Below, one piece after another: positions 30,984 through 40,193 of a stretch of DNA of 41,028 nucleotides; positions within the stretch are counted from its first letter, which is position 1; every line of letters starts with the position of its first letter. This stretch comes from an uncultured Prevotellaceae bacterium (GTDB taxonomy: Bacteria; Bacteroidota; Bacteroidia; Bacteroidales; Bacteroidaceae): NCBI GenBank assembly GCA_937898415.1, contig CALDLA010000095.1, forward strand, positions 1 through 41,028. The letters are read 5' to 3'. A model generated the notes under the pieces. It did no database searches. It was given only the letters and a program-made list of their open reading frames with translations, and had not been told where the DNA came from. Made by a program: the position numbers and the translations under genes.

Positions 30984-33719
30984 TCACCTCACCACTTTCT
31001 TGCCATTGATGATGTTCACTCCCTTCTGGGGAGCCGTCCGTTTCACGCCGTCAAGTCCGAAGACCGTCGTCGGGACCAACGGAGCGACGGGACTCTCCAC
31101 AGCCGTCAGTTCACCACCGTCCATCATGGTCTTTACGTCGTCAGCACTTACAGCGTAGTTGTAGATGCGCACGTCGTCAAGGTCGGCAGTCATGAAGGGA
31201 TCGCTCGGAAACTGACTACGGCCCAGGTAGTTAAGTACGGGACGCACATCAGACGGGCGAATGGTAATACCCGTCGACGAGCCTGCCTCCACACCGTCAA
31301 CGTATACTGTAGTCTTGTCCTTGCCCATAGTGACCACCACATGTTTCCACTGTTGCATCGGCAACTTGGCTTTGCAGTCCACCGTCTGCTCGCTGCCGCC
31401 ATTCTTAATTGCAAAGCGCATCACGTTGGTGTAACTGTTGCAAGTGGTCAGGAACATATAATGGTCAGCATCGTTTCCGAAATCAAAGAGGCGCTGCCAC
31501 TGCGACGAACTGCGCAGGTACACCCACATGGCCACGGTCAGCTCTTCGCTGGAGGCTACTTCGTATGGCAGTTGCACATACTGGCTGGAACTTCCTGTCA
31601 ACCGCAGGGCTTTCTGTCCCTGCCTGTCGCTGTCCACATATTTCACGTTTCCGCTGCACACAGCGTCCATCATGTTCTCCGTGGCATCGTTGATATTTTC
31701 TTCCATCTGCCAATGGGCTATCAAGGAGCGCCCACCTGTAGGCGTGGCCTCCGCCTCAGCAGAAGCCTTCGAAAGATTCTGAGCGCGGTCAATGGCCTTC
31801 ACTTTATATTTGTAGGCTGTGCCAGGACGGCAGCTATTGTCAACAAAACTGTTTGTGGTCAGCTTGCGGGCAATGGTATTCCACTCGTCAGTACCGGCAG
31901 TGGCTCTCAGCACCATGTATCCCTCTACATCTTCCTCCGTGTTGTAGTCCCATGCCAAGGCTACCGATGCGGTTCCTGCCTCAGCCCTCAGCCCTACGGG
32001 TTGTTCAGGAGCCTGCGTCTCGTAAGTCACATCGACGGGCAGGAAGCGGAAGAGCATCCGGTCTATCAAGTCGGCATAGTTAGAAGCCGACTCCTTGGGT
32101 ATTGTCGTCTGAATAGCCTTTGCACCTGCACTATTAGAAGCTGCAGCGAGATAGAGCGCACTCTCACGGTTGCGGAGGTAATAATAGCCATCGCCGACAT
32201 ACTCAACATACCACTGTTCGTTACTCGAAGGCAGATCTTGCGTCCAGGCTATCAGCTCACCTCCCGCCACGGTGGAGAAGTTCTTGACGTTCATGCGTAT
32301 CTTGCTGTTGTCCAGTGCCTCAATGTCGAGGAAGCTGAGGTCACCGCCTGTGCGGTTGGTGGAAGGCGTCACGTTCCACTGTTGCTTCTTGTTTGTAGCT
32401 GATGGACGTTGCAGAATAATGTTGCTACCACTACTGGTATAGGTGATGGCACCGCCCGTCTTCTTATTCACCAGCCTATAGAGCCCGTTGATGACACTGG
32501 GGGCTACGTCCTCGCCCCACGTTACGTCAACGACACGCTCAGCATTGGTCTGTCCCTTCTGGTAGCCAGTGCCCCCAGGCAGCCTCGTCAGATACTCACG
32601 AACAGGTCCATAGCCGTCGTAATAGACATCGCGGTCTGTTGACACCAGCAGGTAGTCTGTCGTGGCAGCCTGACGTTCGCTCGACCCGATGAATGCCTTC
32701 ACGCGGCCGTCGTCGTGACGCCATACGGAAGCAGCCGTCCAATTATCTCGATGCTCTCCGTAAGCCAGCCGTTCACCATGGCGGCTAATCTGGCAGAACT
32801 CGCCTCGGGCCCGGCTGTCGAAGCCCCACCAGATGCCGACGGTCATGCCATACTCCAGTCCGACCATCGCCTCAACCGTGTTGTGCATCTCGTCGTCATA
32901 GCCCACTTTGCCGTCTTTTCGCAACTGCTCATAGAACTTGGCAAACGAATCGAAAGAACCTGCCAACTGATGGGTGTTTCCCCAGTCATAATACTGTTTG
33001 CCAGCATTATACCACTGCAAGGCCTTGTCGTTGTTCAGCGTGTTACCGCCGGCAATTACGGCCTCGCCGAGCACCTCTGAATAGTTCTGTTTCAGGTATT
33101 TGGCTACGTCGCGCTCGTCATTGGCCGTTCCCTGAGCCAGTTCGTTAGTATCATAATCGGGCTCATTGAAAGGAGAAACGCCGGCAATGGGATGTTTCGT
33201 ATTCTTCTGCATCCAGGCCACATGAGCAGCAATAGCCGCAGACCAGTGTGCTACGTTTGCTCTTTTGTTGGTTGTGTAATAAGTATTAATGTTCGACCCC
33301 GTATGGCCAGAAGGTCTATAGCCGTTGTCGCAATTGAGCACGAGTGGCAGCGTAGTCGAAACGACCTGGTTAAACAAGTTTGAGCGTTCTCTGAGTCCTG
33401 CTATCTGATCACTTGTCAGTGCAGTGTCTCCTTTTAATGGACTGAAGACCCTGAACGAACTGCGTCCGATACCAACGTTCTCCTTACCCATGTGGTTGAC
33501 TCCCTTACGGAGATTCTGCTCGTTTATCCAAGCCAGGTCCAGCCCCCACGTCGGCTGATATCGTTTCCCCTCATTCTGTATCCCAAAAGTCACATTCACG
33601 TCTGCTTTGCTGAAAGCAGGCAGATAGAGGCTCGACGACGAGCGGACGTTGTCCTGTGAAACGGCAAAGGCTGCGCTGAGCGCAGCCACTGCCAATAGGC
33701 TTATTCGTTTGATAGTCAT
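30984..33719 (-). CDS. Secreted multidomain glycoside hydrolase (clan GH-A, GH30-like)
   Basis: This protein has 911 residues from the ATG at 33719, with signal peptide ISLLAVAALSAAFA. The catalytic region (about 35-400) contains SPFNEPDYD, where E186 is a likely acid/base, and a later DDEMHN segment with E277 as a candidate nucleophile, as in GH30-type TIM barrels. A ricin-type/CBM13-like module follows (about 410-560, GLYRLVNKKTGGAI and QQWNV), then a fibronectin type III domain (about 575-660), a LamG-like jelly roll (about 665-860, IAHWQMEE and YVDGVEAGSS), and a tail ending KGVNIINGKKVVR. The substrate cannot be told; the modules fit plant or host polysaccharides. It starts four bases after the SPFH gene stop. 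Confidence 0.75.
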   Translation of the reverse strand: MTIKRISLLAVAALSAAFAVSQDNVRSSSSLYLPAFSKADVNVTFGIQNEGKRYQPTWGLDLAWINEQNLRKGVNHMGKENVGIGRSSFRVFSPLKGDTALTSDQIAGLRERSNLFNQVVSTTLPLVLNCDNGYRPSGHTGSNINTYYTTNKRANVAHWSAAIAAHVAWMQKNTKHPIAGVSPFNEPDYDTNELAQGTANDERDVAKYLKQNYSEVLGEAVIAGGNTLNNDKALQWYNAGKQYYDWGNTHQLAGSFDSFAKFYEQLRKDGKVGYDDEMHNTVEAMVGLEYGMTVGIWWGFDSRARGEFCQISRHGERLAYGEHRDNWTAASVWRHDDGRVKAFIGSSERQAATTDYLLVSTDRDVYYDGYGPVREYLTRLPGGTGYQKGQTNAERVVDVTWGEDVAPSVINGLYRLVNKKTGGAITYTSSGSNIILQRPSATNKKQQWNVTPSTNRTGGDLSFLDIEALDNSKIRMNVKNFSTVAGGELIAWTQDLPSSNEQWYVEYVGDGYYYLRNRESALYLAAASNSAGAKAIQTTIPKESASNYADLIDRMLFRFLPVDVTYETQAPEQPVGLRAEAGTASVALAWDYNTEEDVEGYMVLRATAGTDEWNTIARKLTTNSFVDNSCRPGTAYKYKVKAIDRAQNLSKASAEAEATPTGGRSLIAHWQMEENINDATENMMDAVCSGNVKYVDSDRQGQKALRLTGSSSQYVQLPYEVASSEELTVAMWVYLRSSSQWQRLFDFGNDADHYMFLTTCNSYTNVMRFAIKNGGSEQTVDCKAKLPMQQWKHVVVTMGKDKTTVYVDGVEAGSSTGITIRPSDVRPVLNYLGRSQFPSDPFMTADLDDVRIYNYAVSADDVKTMMDGGELTAVESPVAPLVPTTVFGLDGVKRTAPQKGVNIINGKKVVR

Positions 33720-33723
33720 AGGC

Positions 33724-34677
33724 TTACTCGGCTTTAAACAGTTCCTTGATGCCGCCGATGCTGCCCAGCAGGTTCGTAGCCTCGTAGGGCAGATAGACGG
33801 TCTTCGTCTTGTCACCTTCGGCCAGTTCCTGCATCATCTGGATATACTTCTGGGCCAGCAGGTAGTTGGCGGGGTTGGTTGATTTGCCCACAGCCTCGGT
33901 AATCAGCTCGATGGCCTTGGCCTCGGCCTCAGCCTTGCGGATGCGTGCCTGGGCCTCACCCTCAGCCTCGAGGATGGCCTGCTCCTTGGCAGCCTCGGCC
34001 TTGTTGACGATAGCCGTACGCTCACCTTCCGAAGCAAGGATCTCGGCTGCCTTCTGACCTTCCGACGTCAGGATCTGGGCGCGCTTGTTACGCTCGGCCT
34101 GCATCTGCTTCTCCATCGCCGTCAGCACGGAGTCGGGAGGCGTGATGTCCTGCAGCTCCACACGGTTCACCTTGACGCCCCACTTGTCGGTGGCATCGTC
34201 CAGCACGGCACTCAGCTTCTTGTTAATGGTGTCACGCGAGGTCAGCGTCTCGTCCAGTTCCAGCTCACCGATGATGTTACGCAGCGTCGTCTGCGTCAGC
34301 TTCTCGATGGCGTTGGGCAGGTTGTTAATCTCGTAGGTGGCCTTGAAGGGGTCGACAATCTGGAAGTACAACAGGGCGTTGATTTCCGTCTGCACGTTAT
34401 CCTTGGTGATCACGTTCTGCTTCGGGAAGTCGTACACCTGTTCGCGCAGGTCGATCGTCGTCGAATACTGGTAGCGGCCGTGGTTGAGCACCACGATGGA
34501 CTTGGCCCGGTCGATAAAGGGGATGATGATGTTGATACCAGGCTGCAGCGTAGAATAGTAGCGGCCCAGACGTTCCACAATCTTCGTCTCAGACTGCGGG
34601 ATAATCACCAGTGCCATCTTGGCGAACAGCACCACACAAACGATAATAGCAATCAGAATGTAACTCATGATGTCCAT
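33724..34677 (-). CDS. SPFH/band-7 membrane protein, QmcA-like
   Basis: This protein has 317 residues. One N-terminal membrane segment (5-25) is followed by the band-7 core (RLGRYYSTLQPGINIIIPF) and a long alanine- and glutamate-rich helical region (EGERTAIVNKAEAAKEQAIL). Known relatives form large ring-like membrane assemblies that organise microdomains and modulate membrane proteases. It lies 16 nt after the NfeD-like gene, its usual partner. Confidence 0.9.
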   Translation of the reverse strand: MDIMSYILIAIIVCVVLFAKMALVIIPQSETKIVERLGRYYSTLQPGINIIIPFIDRAKSIVVLNHGRYQYSTTIDLREQVYDFPKQNVITKDNVQTEINALLYFQIVDPFKATYEINNLPNAIEKLTQTTLRNIIGELELDETLTSRDTINKKLSAVLDDATDKWGVKVNRVELQDITPPDSVLTAMEKQMQAERNKRAQILTSEGQKAAEILASEGERTAIVNKAEAAKEQAILEAEGEAQARIRKAEAEAKAIELITEAVGKSTNPANYLLAQKYIQMMQELAEGDKTKTVYLPYEATNLLGSIGGIKELFKAE

Positions 34678-34693
34678 AATTTTTAGTTATTTG

Positions 34694-35155
34694 TTATTGT
34701 TTATTTTGAATGATCTCCACGGTAATGATCGTGCTCTCACGCCCGACGACACGGACGTTCGTGCCCTGGGGAATGTCCTGCGACTCGTTCGTGACAGCCT
34801 TCCAGATGTCACCGTCAATCTGGACGCGGCCGAAGCCGTCAGCCTTGACAGCCTCCACTACCCTGCCCTGACGGCCCATCAGGGCGTCGGCGTTGCTCAC
34901 CCTGTTGTCCTCGCCCTTGCGCAGATAGCGCTTGGCAAAGGGGCGCACCCAGAAGAGGCTGATGAGCGTAAACACGGCAAAAGCCGACAACTGCAGATAG
35001 ATACCACCGCCCAATGCTGCCACGATGGCGGCAAAGAAGGCTCCGATAGAGAAGCAGATGATGAAGAAATCGCCTGCCGTCAGCTCCAGGATCAGACAGA
35101 TAACAGCCACGACGGCCCACATCTGCCATAAATGTTGTGCTAAGTACTCAATCAT
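34694..35155 (-). CDS. NfeD-like membrane protein
   Basis: This protein has 153 residues. Two or three membrane segments (about 10-75) are followed by a C-terminal OB-fold domain (LMGRQGRVVEAVK and GRVQIDGDIWKAV) typical of NfeD. These proteins partner SPFH/QmcA proteins encoded next to them, as here. It lies 12 nt after the stop of the putative regulator. Confidence 0.9.
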   Translation of the reverse strand: MIEYLAQHLWQMWAVVAVICLILELTAGDFFIICFSIGAFFAAIVAALGGGIYLQLSAFAVFTLISLFWVRPFAKRYLRKGEDNRVSNADALMGRQGRVVEAVKADGFGRVQIDGDIWKAVTNESQDIPQGTNVRVVGRESTIITVEIIQNKQ

Positions 35156-35167
35156 ATCTTTATTGTT

Positions 35168-35815
35168 TTAAAGTGATAATACAAAATCGTCCCAGTCTTT
35201 CGACGACCCCTTGCGTCCGAACACCTTCTGGCACAGTCGGCTGCGGGTAGAGGCTACGCTCTCCTTCGAGTGGGCCGTCAGCAGGGCAATGTCCTTCGGC
35301 TGCACCCTCACCTTGATGAGCAGGCTCACGTGGTAGTCTTGTTCCGACATGCGGTACAGGCCATACAGTTTCTCAGTAAATCCCGAGTAAACGCTGTTCA
35401 CCACCTCGGCCAGCTCCGTCCAGTCCTGATGCGTCAAGGGGCGCCCGGCGTTCAGGCATTCCTGCACGTGGCGGTAGACTGCCGATGAGAAGATGACCGT
35501 CTCGGCCTGCTGGCGCTTCTCGTTCTCGATGATGGCCACCTTATTATTATAGTCGAGCGTCGCTTTCTTCTCCTCCAGTTCCAGTCGCAGCAGCGAGTTC
35601 TCGTCGCCGAGTTTCTGCAGCAGCGTCTCCAGCTCGCGTATCTTGGCCTCGTTGCGGCTGATGCTCTGCTGGCTCTGCGCCTGCTGCATCTCCTGCAGCG
35701 CACGTACCTTATCTATACGATCCTGCAAGGCCAGCACCTTGCGGCGGCTGCTCTGCACCGTCACCACGAAAAGGACGGCATAAATCAGGATTCCTATGAT
35801 AATCTCGTAAATCAT
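35168..35815 (-). CDS. Membrane-anchored coiled-coil protein with C-terminal HTH-like domain
   Basis: This protein has 215 residues. The order is: one N-terminal membrane segment (3-20), a coiled coil (about 25-105), a helical middle, and a C-terminal region (about 160-210, VQPKDIALLTAHSKESVASTR) that looks like the helix-turn-helix end of Bacteroidota LuxR-type membrane regulators. DNA binding is inferred from that likeness only. Its consensus promoter ends four bases before the ATG, so the mRNA may lack a leader. Two TTCGCAA-x-AGTTTGCAA direct repeats lie between it and rfbA and are candidate operators. It heads the operon with the NfeD-like, SPFH and glycoside hydrolase genes. Confidence 0.65.
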   Translation of the reverse strand: MIYEIIIGILIYAVLFVVTVQSSRRKVLALQDRIDKVRALQEMQQAQSQQSISRNEAKIRELETLLQKLGDENSLLRLELEEKKATLDYNNKVAIIENEKRQQAETVIFSSAVYRHVQECLNAGRPLTHQDWTELAEVVNSVYSGFTEKLYGLYRMSEQDYHVSLLIKVRVQPKDIALLTAHSKESVASTRSRLCQKVFGRKGSSKDWDDFVLSL

Positions 35816-35819
35816 AGTG

Positions 35820-35851
35820 CAAAGATACGAAGAAAATCATAAACCGCCAAA
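35820..35851 (-). promoter_or_regulatory. Promoter with almost no leader
   Basis: On the minus strand TTTG (35848-35851), 20 nt, then TATCTTTG (35820-35827). The -7 box ends four bases before the ATG at 35815, so transcription should start at or beside the start codon. Confidence 0.7.
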
Positions 35852-35859
35852 ATTTTTCG

Positions 35860-35905
35860 TTCGCAATAGTTTGCAATCGTCTTTCCGGTTCGCAAAAGTT
35901 TGCAA
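35860..35905. repeat. Pair of 17-bp direct repeats (candidate operators)
   Basis: TTCGCAATAGTTTGCAA (35860-35876) and TTCGCAAAAGTTTGCAA (35889-35905) differ at one position and start 29 nt apart, close to three helical turns. They lie between two divergent promoters. Confidence 0.7.
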
Positions 35906-35940
35906 ACAGATTCCGATTTCTATTAAATAGTGACAATTAA

Positions 35941-35972
35941 TTTGGTTTTTCAAACATATATTACTACCTTTG
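35941..35972 (+). promoter_or_regulatory. Promoter of the rfbA-pan-coaBC operon
   Basis: TTTG (35941-35944), 20 nt, then TACCTTTG (35965-35972). Perfect consensus, 21 nt before the rfbA ATG. Confidence 0.8.
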
Positions 35973-35993
35973 CACCCAATTAATGAAAGATTT

Positions 35994-36872
35994 ATGAAAG
36001 GTATCGTACTTGCAGGCGGTAGCGGCACGCGCCTCTACCCCATCACCAAGGGAATTTCCAAGCAGTTGATTCCCATTTTCGACAAGCCCATGATTTACTA
36101 TCCTGTGTCGGCACTCATGCTGGCGGGCATTCGTGACATCCTGATTATCTCGACGCCGCACGACCTGCCGGGCTTCAGGCGCCTGTTGGGCACAGGCGAG
36201 GAACTGGGCGTACACTTCGAATACGCCGAGCAGCCCAGCCCCGACGGACTGGCACAGGCCTTCATCATCGGCGAGGAGTTCATCGGCGACGACTGCGCCT
36301 GCCTCGTACTGGGCGACAACATCTTCTACGGCTCAGGCTTCACGGGACTACTGCGCCAGAGCGTGGAGAACGCTGAGAAGCACGGGCTGGCAACGGTCTT
36401 CGGCTACTGGGTCAACGACCCCGAGCGCTACGGCGTGGCTGAGTTCGACGCTGAGGGCAACTGCCTGAGCATCGAGGAGAAGCCCGAACACCCGAAGTCG
36501 AACTACGCCGTCGTGGGCCTCTACTTCTATCCCAACAGCGTGGTGGAGATAGCCAAGAACATCAAGCCGTCGGCCCGTGGCGAACTGGAGATAACGACCG
36601 TCAACCAAGAGTATCTGGCTCAGCAGAAGCTGAAGGTGCAGACCCTGCAGCGCGGTTTCGCCTGGCTCGACACCGGCACGCACGACTCGCTGGCCGAGGC
36701 TTCGACCTTCATCGAGGTCATCGAGAAGCGCCAGGGACTGAAGGTGGCCTGCCTGGAGGAGATAGCCTTCAAGAAGGGCTGGATTGACGCCAACCAGCTG
36801 AAGGAGCTGGCCAAGCCCATGCTGAAGAACGGCTACGGCCAGTACCTGATGCAACTGGCTGAAGGCAAATAG
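35994..36872 (+). CDS. rfbA: Glucose-1-phosphate thymidylyltransferase
   Basis: This protein has 292 residues from the ATG at 35994. The upstream in-frame extension begins inside the promoter, so I reject it. RfbA makes dTDP-glucose, the first step towards dTDP-rhamnose for surface polysaccharide. The nucleotide-binding motif LAGGSGTRLYPIT (5-17), the KPMIYYP segment, and the later GELEITTVN and FAWLDTGTHDSL motifs are all conserved. Length is typical. The other rfb genes are not in this window, and panB follows 33 nt downstream. Confidence 0.95.
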   Translation: MKGIVLAGGSGTRLYPITKGISKQLIPIFDKPMIYYPVSALMLAGIRDILIISTPHDLPGFRRLLGTGEELGVHFEYAEQPSPDGLAQAFIIGEEFIGDDCACLVLGDNIFYGSGFTGLLRQSVENAEKHGLATVFGYWVNDPERYGVAEFDAEGNCLSIEEKPEHPKSNYAVVGLYFYPNSVVEIAKNIKPSARGELEITTVNQEYLAQQKLKVQTLQRGFAWLDTGTHDSLAEASTFIEVIEKRQGLKVACLEEIAFKKGWIDANQLKELAKPMLKNGYGQYLMQLAEGK

Positions 36873-36905
36873 GATAAGGATTGTTTTTTAGGTAATAATT
36901 TAAGA

Positions 36906-37742
36906 ATGAGAAAATCAATTAACGACCTTTTGGGTTGTAAGGGCACCCGCCCCGTGAGCATGCTGACCGCCTACGACTACAATACGGCGCACACCATGGA
37001 TGAGGCGGGCATCGACATGATACTGGTGGGCGACTCGCTCGGCAATGTCATGTTGGGTTACGAAAACACATTGGCAGTCACCGTCGACAATATGATTCAT
37101 CATGGCAAGGCGGTGTGTCGTGGTTCACAACAGGCTTTCGTGGTCATCGACATGCCGTTCATGTCGTACCAGCCATCGGTAGAGGACGCCGTGCGCAATG
37201 CAGGGCGCATCATGAAGGAGACCAACTGCCAGGCGGTGAAGCTGGAGGGCGGCGCTGAGTATGCCGACCGCATCAAGGCCATCACGCAGGCCGGTATCCC
37301 GGTCGTAGCCCACATCGGACTGACACCCCAGTCGGTGAACGCGATGGGCGGCTACAAGGTGCAGGGCAAGTCGCTGGAACAGGCGCGCAAACTACTGCGC
37401 GACGCCGAGGCCGTCGAGGCGGCTGGTGCCTTTGCCATCACGTTGGAGTGTGTGCCGGCTGAACTGGCAGCCATGATTACCAAGCAGACGAAGGCGCTGA
37501 CCATCGGCATCGGTGGCGGCAGCGACTGCGACGGACAAGTGCTGGTCTATCAGGACATGTTGGGCTATACGGACGGCTTCACGCCTAAGTTCGTCAAAAA
37601 GTATGCTGACGTCCACAGCGTGATGCTCGAGGCGTTCCGTCAGTACAAGGCCGATGTCGAGCAGCGTGCGTTCCCCGCCCCTGACCAGACGTATGCCTTC
37701 GACGAGGATATCATGGATAAGTTAACGGAATTACCATTTTAA
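36906..37742 (+). CDS. panB: 3-methyl-2-oxobutanoate hydroxymethyltransferase
   Basis: This protein has 278 residues. PanB makes ketopantoate from 2-oxoisovalerate and methylenetetrahydrofolate, the first committed step to pantothenate. LVGDSLGNVMLGY (about 40-52), the metal-binding region, and the catalytic segment FAITLECVPAELA are present, as is IGIGGGSDCDGQVLV. Length is normal. It is followed after 12 nt by panC, showing an operon. Confidence 0.97.
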   Translation: MRKSINDLLGCKGTRPVSMLTAYDYNTAHTMDEAGIDMILVGDSLGNVMLGYENTLAVTVDNMIHHGKAVCRGSQQAFVVIDMPFMSYQPSVEDAVRNAGRIMKETNCQAVKLEGGAEYADRIKAITQAGIPVVAHIGLTPQSVNAMGGYKVQGKSLEQARKLLRDAEAVEAAGAFAITLECVPAELAAMITKQTKALTIGIGGGSDCDGQVLVYQDMLGYTDGFTPKFVKKYADVHSVMLEAFRQYKADVEQRAFPAPDQTYAFDEDIMDKLTELPF

Positions 37743-37754
37743 GACCATCATAAA

Positions 37755-38600
37755 ATGAAAGTAGTAAAGACAGTAAAGGAGGTAAGAGAGATTGTTTCAG
37801 CCTGGCGCAAGGAAGGGCTGACGGTAGGACTGGTGCCCACCATGGGATTCCTGCACGAGGGTCATCAGAGCCTGATACGCAAGTCGGTCGAACAGAACGA
37901 CAGGACGGTCGTCTCCGTGTTCGTCAACCCCATCCAGTTCGGGCCCAACGAAGACTTTGAGGCCTATCCCCGCGACATGAACCACGACATGAAGGCAGTC
38001 GAGGAGGCTGGCGGCGACCTCATCTTCAATCCTGAGGCCGAGGAGATGTACCCGGGACACTTCACGTCGTTCATCGACACGACGGAGACCACCGAACTGC
38101 TCTGCGGCGCCGTGCGCCCCATCCACTTCCGCGGTGTCTGCACGGTGGTGGGCAAGCTGTTCAACATCGTGCTGCCTGACCGTGCCTACTTCGGCCAGAA
38201 GGATGCCCAGCAACTGGCCACCATCAAGCGCTTCGTACGCGACCTGAACTTCCCCGTCGAGATCATCCCCTGCCCCATCGTCCGCGAGGATGACGGACTG
38301 GCCAAGTCGAGCCGTAACACCTACCTGAATGCTGAGGAGCGCCAGGCGGCCCTCATCCTCTCGCAGAGCCTGAAGAAGGGCCGCGAGGCCATCGAGCAGG
38401 GTGAGCGCGACTCGCAGCGGGTCGTCAGCATCATCCGCGAGAACCTGGAGACCGAGCCGATGGCACGTATCGACTACGTCGAGGTCGTGGACTTTGAGAA
38501 CATCCAGCGCACGGCGAAGATTGAGGGCGAGACGCTCGTGGCCATTGCCGTCTATATCGGCAAGACACGACTGATTGACAATTTCATCGTTAATATATAA
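37755..38600 (+). CDS. panC: Pantothenate synthetase
   Basis: This protein has 281 residues. PanC joins pantoate and beta-alanine with ATP. The HIGH-like motif MGFLHEGH (30-37), VFVNPIQFGPNEDF and the AKSSRNTYL loop are present. It lies 12 nt after panB and 10 nt before panD. Confidence 0.97.
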   Translation: MKVVKTVKEVREIVSAWRKEGLTVGLVPTMGFLHEGHQSLIRKSVEQNDRTVVSVFVNPIQFGPNEDFEAYPRDMNHDMKAVEEAGGDLIFNPEAEEMYPGHFTSFIDTTETTELLCGAVRPIHFRGVCTVVGKLFNIVLPDRAYFGQKDAQQLATIKRFVRDLNFPVEIIPCPIVREDDGLAKSSRNTYLNAEERQAALILSQSLKKGREAIEQGERDSQRVVSIIRENLETEPMARIDYVEVVDFENIQRTAKIEGETLVAIAVYIGKTRLIDNFIVNI

Positions 38601-38610
38601 TAAATAGGTA

Positions 38611-39000
38611 ATGAACATCACTCTGCTGAAGGCGAAGATTCACCGGGCCGTGGTGAAGCAGGCCGACCTCGACTACGTGGGCAGCATCACCATCGACTCC
38701 GAACTGCTCGAGCAGTCGGGCATCATGGAGTATGAGAAGGTGGAGATAGCCGACATCGACAACGGTAACCGCTTCGAGACCTACACCATCGCCGGCGAGG
38801 CCGGGTCGGGCGTCATCTGCCTGAACGGTGCAGCCGCCCATCTGGTCAACATCGGCGACAAGATTATCATCATGGCCTACGCACAGCTGACGCCCGACGA
38901 GGCCCGCGACCACAAGCCGACGGTACTCTTCGTCGACCAGGACAACAAGATCGTGCGCAAGGCGAACTACGAGAAGCACGGACTGCTCAACGAACAATGA
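38611..39000 (+). CDS. panD: Aspartate 1-decarboxylase
   Basis: This protein has 129 residues. PanD makes beta-alanine for PanC. The proenzyme cleaves itself between G24 and S25 (in DYVGSIT) to form the pyruvoyl group, and that dipeptide is intact. Its stop overlaps the coaBC start (ATGA). Confidence 0.96.
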   Translation: MNITLLKAKIHRAVVKQADLDYVGSITIDSELLEQSGIMEYEKVEIADIDNGNRFETYTIAGEAGSGVICLNGAAAHLVNIGDKIIIMAYAQLTPDEARDHKPTVLFVDQDNKIVRKANYEKHGLLNEQ

Positions 39001-40193
39001 CCATGCTGAAAGGAAAGACCATCGTACTGGGGGTGACGGGCAGCATAGCGGCCTACAAGACGGCCAACCTGGCATCGATGCTGGTGAAGCTGGGGGCCGA
39101 CGTCCACGTCATCATGACCCAGAACGCCACGAAGTTCATCACCCCGATGACCTTCGAGACGCTGACGGACAACAAGTGCATCGTCGATACCTTCGACCGC
39201 AACTTCTCGTTCGACGTGAAGCACGTGTCGCTGGCCAAGCGGGCCGACCTCTTCATGGTGGCCCCCTGTACGGCCAACGTCATCGGCAAGGTGGCGGGCG
39301 GCATCTGTGACGACATGCTCACCACTACCATCATGGCCACGAAGGCACCTGTCGTCTTCGCACCGGCCATGAACACCGGCATGTGGGAGAACGCCATCCT
39401 GCAGGATAACCTGCTGAAACTGAAGCGCTACGGCTACTACGTTATAGAACCGGTTGTAGGCCGCTTAGCCTGTGGCGATACGGGCAGCGGCAAGATGCCG
39501 TCGGAAGAGACCCTGCTGCAGCACATCCTGCTGCACGCGGCCAAGGAGAAGGACCTGCAGGGCAAGCGCATCCTCATTACCGCCGGACCGACGCAGGAGG
39601 CCATCGACCCCGTGCGCTTCATCACCAACCACTCGTCGGGCAAGATGGGCTACGCCCTGGCCAAGATGGCCGTGCTGCGCGGCGCTGAGGTGACACTCGT
39701 ATCAGGGCCCGTCAGCATCCAGCCGTTTGCCGCCGTCACGACCGTCGGCATCAGCAGCGCCGAGCAGATGTTCGAGGCCGTCGTCCGGCGCAGTTCCGAG
39801 AACGACGTCATCATCATGTGCAGCGCCGTGGCCGACTACAGGCCTGCCGTCTGTGCCGACCAGAAGGTGAAGAAGCAGGACGGCGACATGAGCATCGCCC
39901 TCACCCGCACCAAGGACATCCTGGGCTATCTGGGCAACCATAAGCGCGAAGGCCAGCTCCTGGTGGGATTCTCCATGGAGACAGAGAACTTGATAGAGAA
40001 CTCGCGCCAGAAGCTGACGAGGAAGAACGCCGACCTCATCTGTGCCAACTCCATAGCCGGCAACCAGACGGGCTTCGGCGTCGATACCAACAAGGTGACA
40101 CTCATCACCACACGCGAGGTCAGCGAACTGCCCCTCTGCTCGAAGGAGGAGACGGCCGACCTCATACTGACCTACATCATCAACAACGTATGA
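38997..40193 (+). CDS. coaBC: Bifunctional phosphopantothenoylcysteine synthetase/decarboxylase
   Basis: This protein has 398 residues. CoaBC turns 4'-phosphopantothenate and cysteine into phosphopantetheine, on the way to coenzyme A. The N-terminal flavin-dependent decarboxylase (CoaC) has SIAAYK, H76 in VKHVSLA, PAMNTGMW (123-130) and C159 in LACGDTGSGKM. The C-terminal synthetase (CoaB) has ITAGPTQEAIDPVR and NHSSGKMGYALA. It overlaps panD and the next gene by four bases each (ATGA), a sign of tight translational coupling. Confidence 0.97.
   Translation: MTMLKGKTIVLGVTGSIAAYKTANLASMLVKLGADVHVIMTQNATKFITPMTFETLTDNKCIVDTFDRNFSFDVKHVSLAKRADLFMVAPCTANVIGKVAGGICDDMLTTTIMATKAPVVFAPAMNTGMWENAILQDNLLKLKRYGYYVIEPVVGRLACGDTGSGKMPSEETLLQHILLHAAKEKDLQGKRILITAGPTQEAIDPVRFITNHSSGKMGYALAKMAVLRGAEVTLVSGPVSIQPFAAVTTVGISSAEQMFEAVVRRSSENDVIIMCSAVADYRPAVCADQKVKKQDGDMSIALTRTKDILGYLGNHKREGQLLVGFSMETENLIENSRQKLTRKNADLICANSIAGNQTGFGVDTNKVTLITTREVSELPLCSKEETADLILTYIINNV

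Noticed and set aside
31341..32402. 353-codon plus-strand frame inside the glycoside hydrolase gene
   Set aside because: Antisense to clear LamG, FN3 and ricin-type domains; it is a shadow frame.
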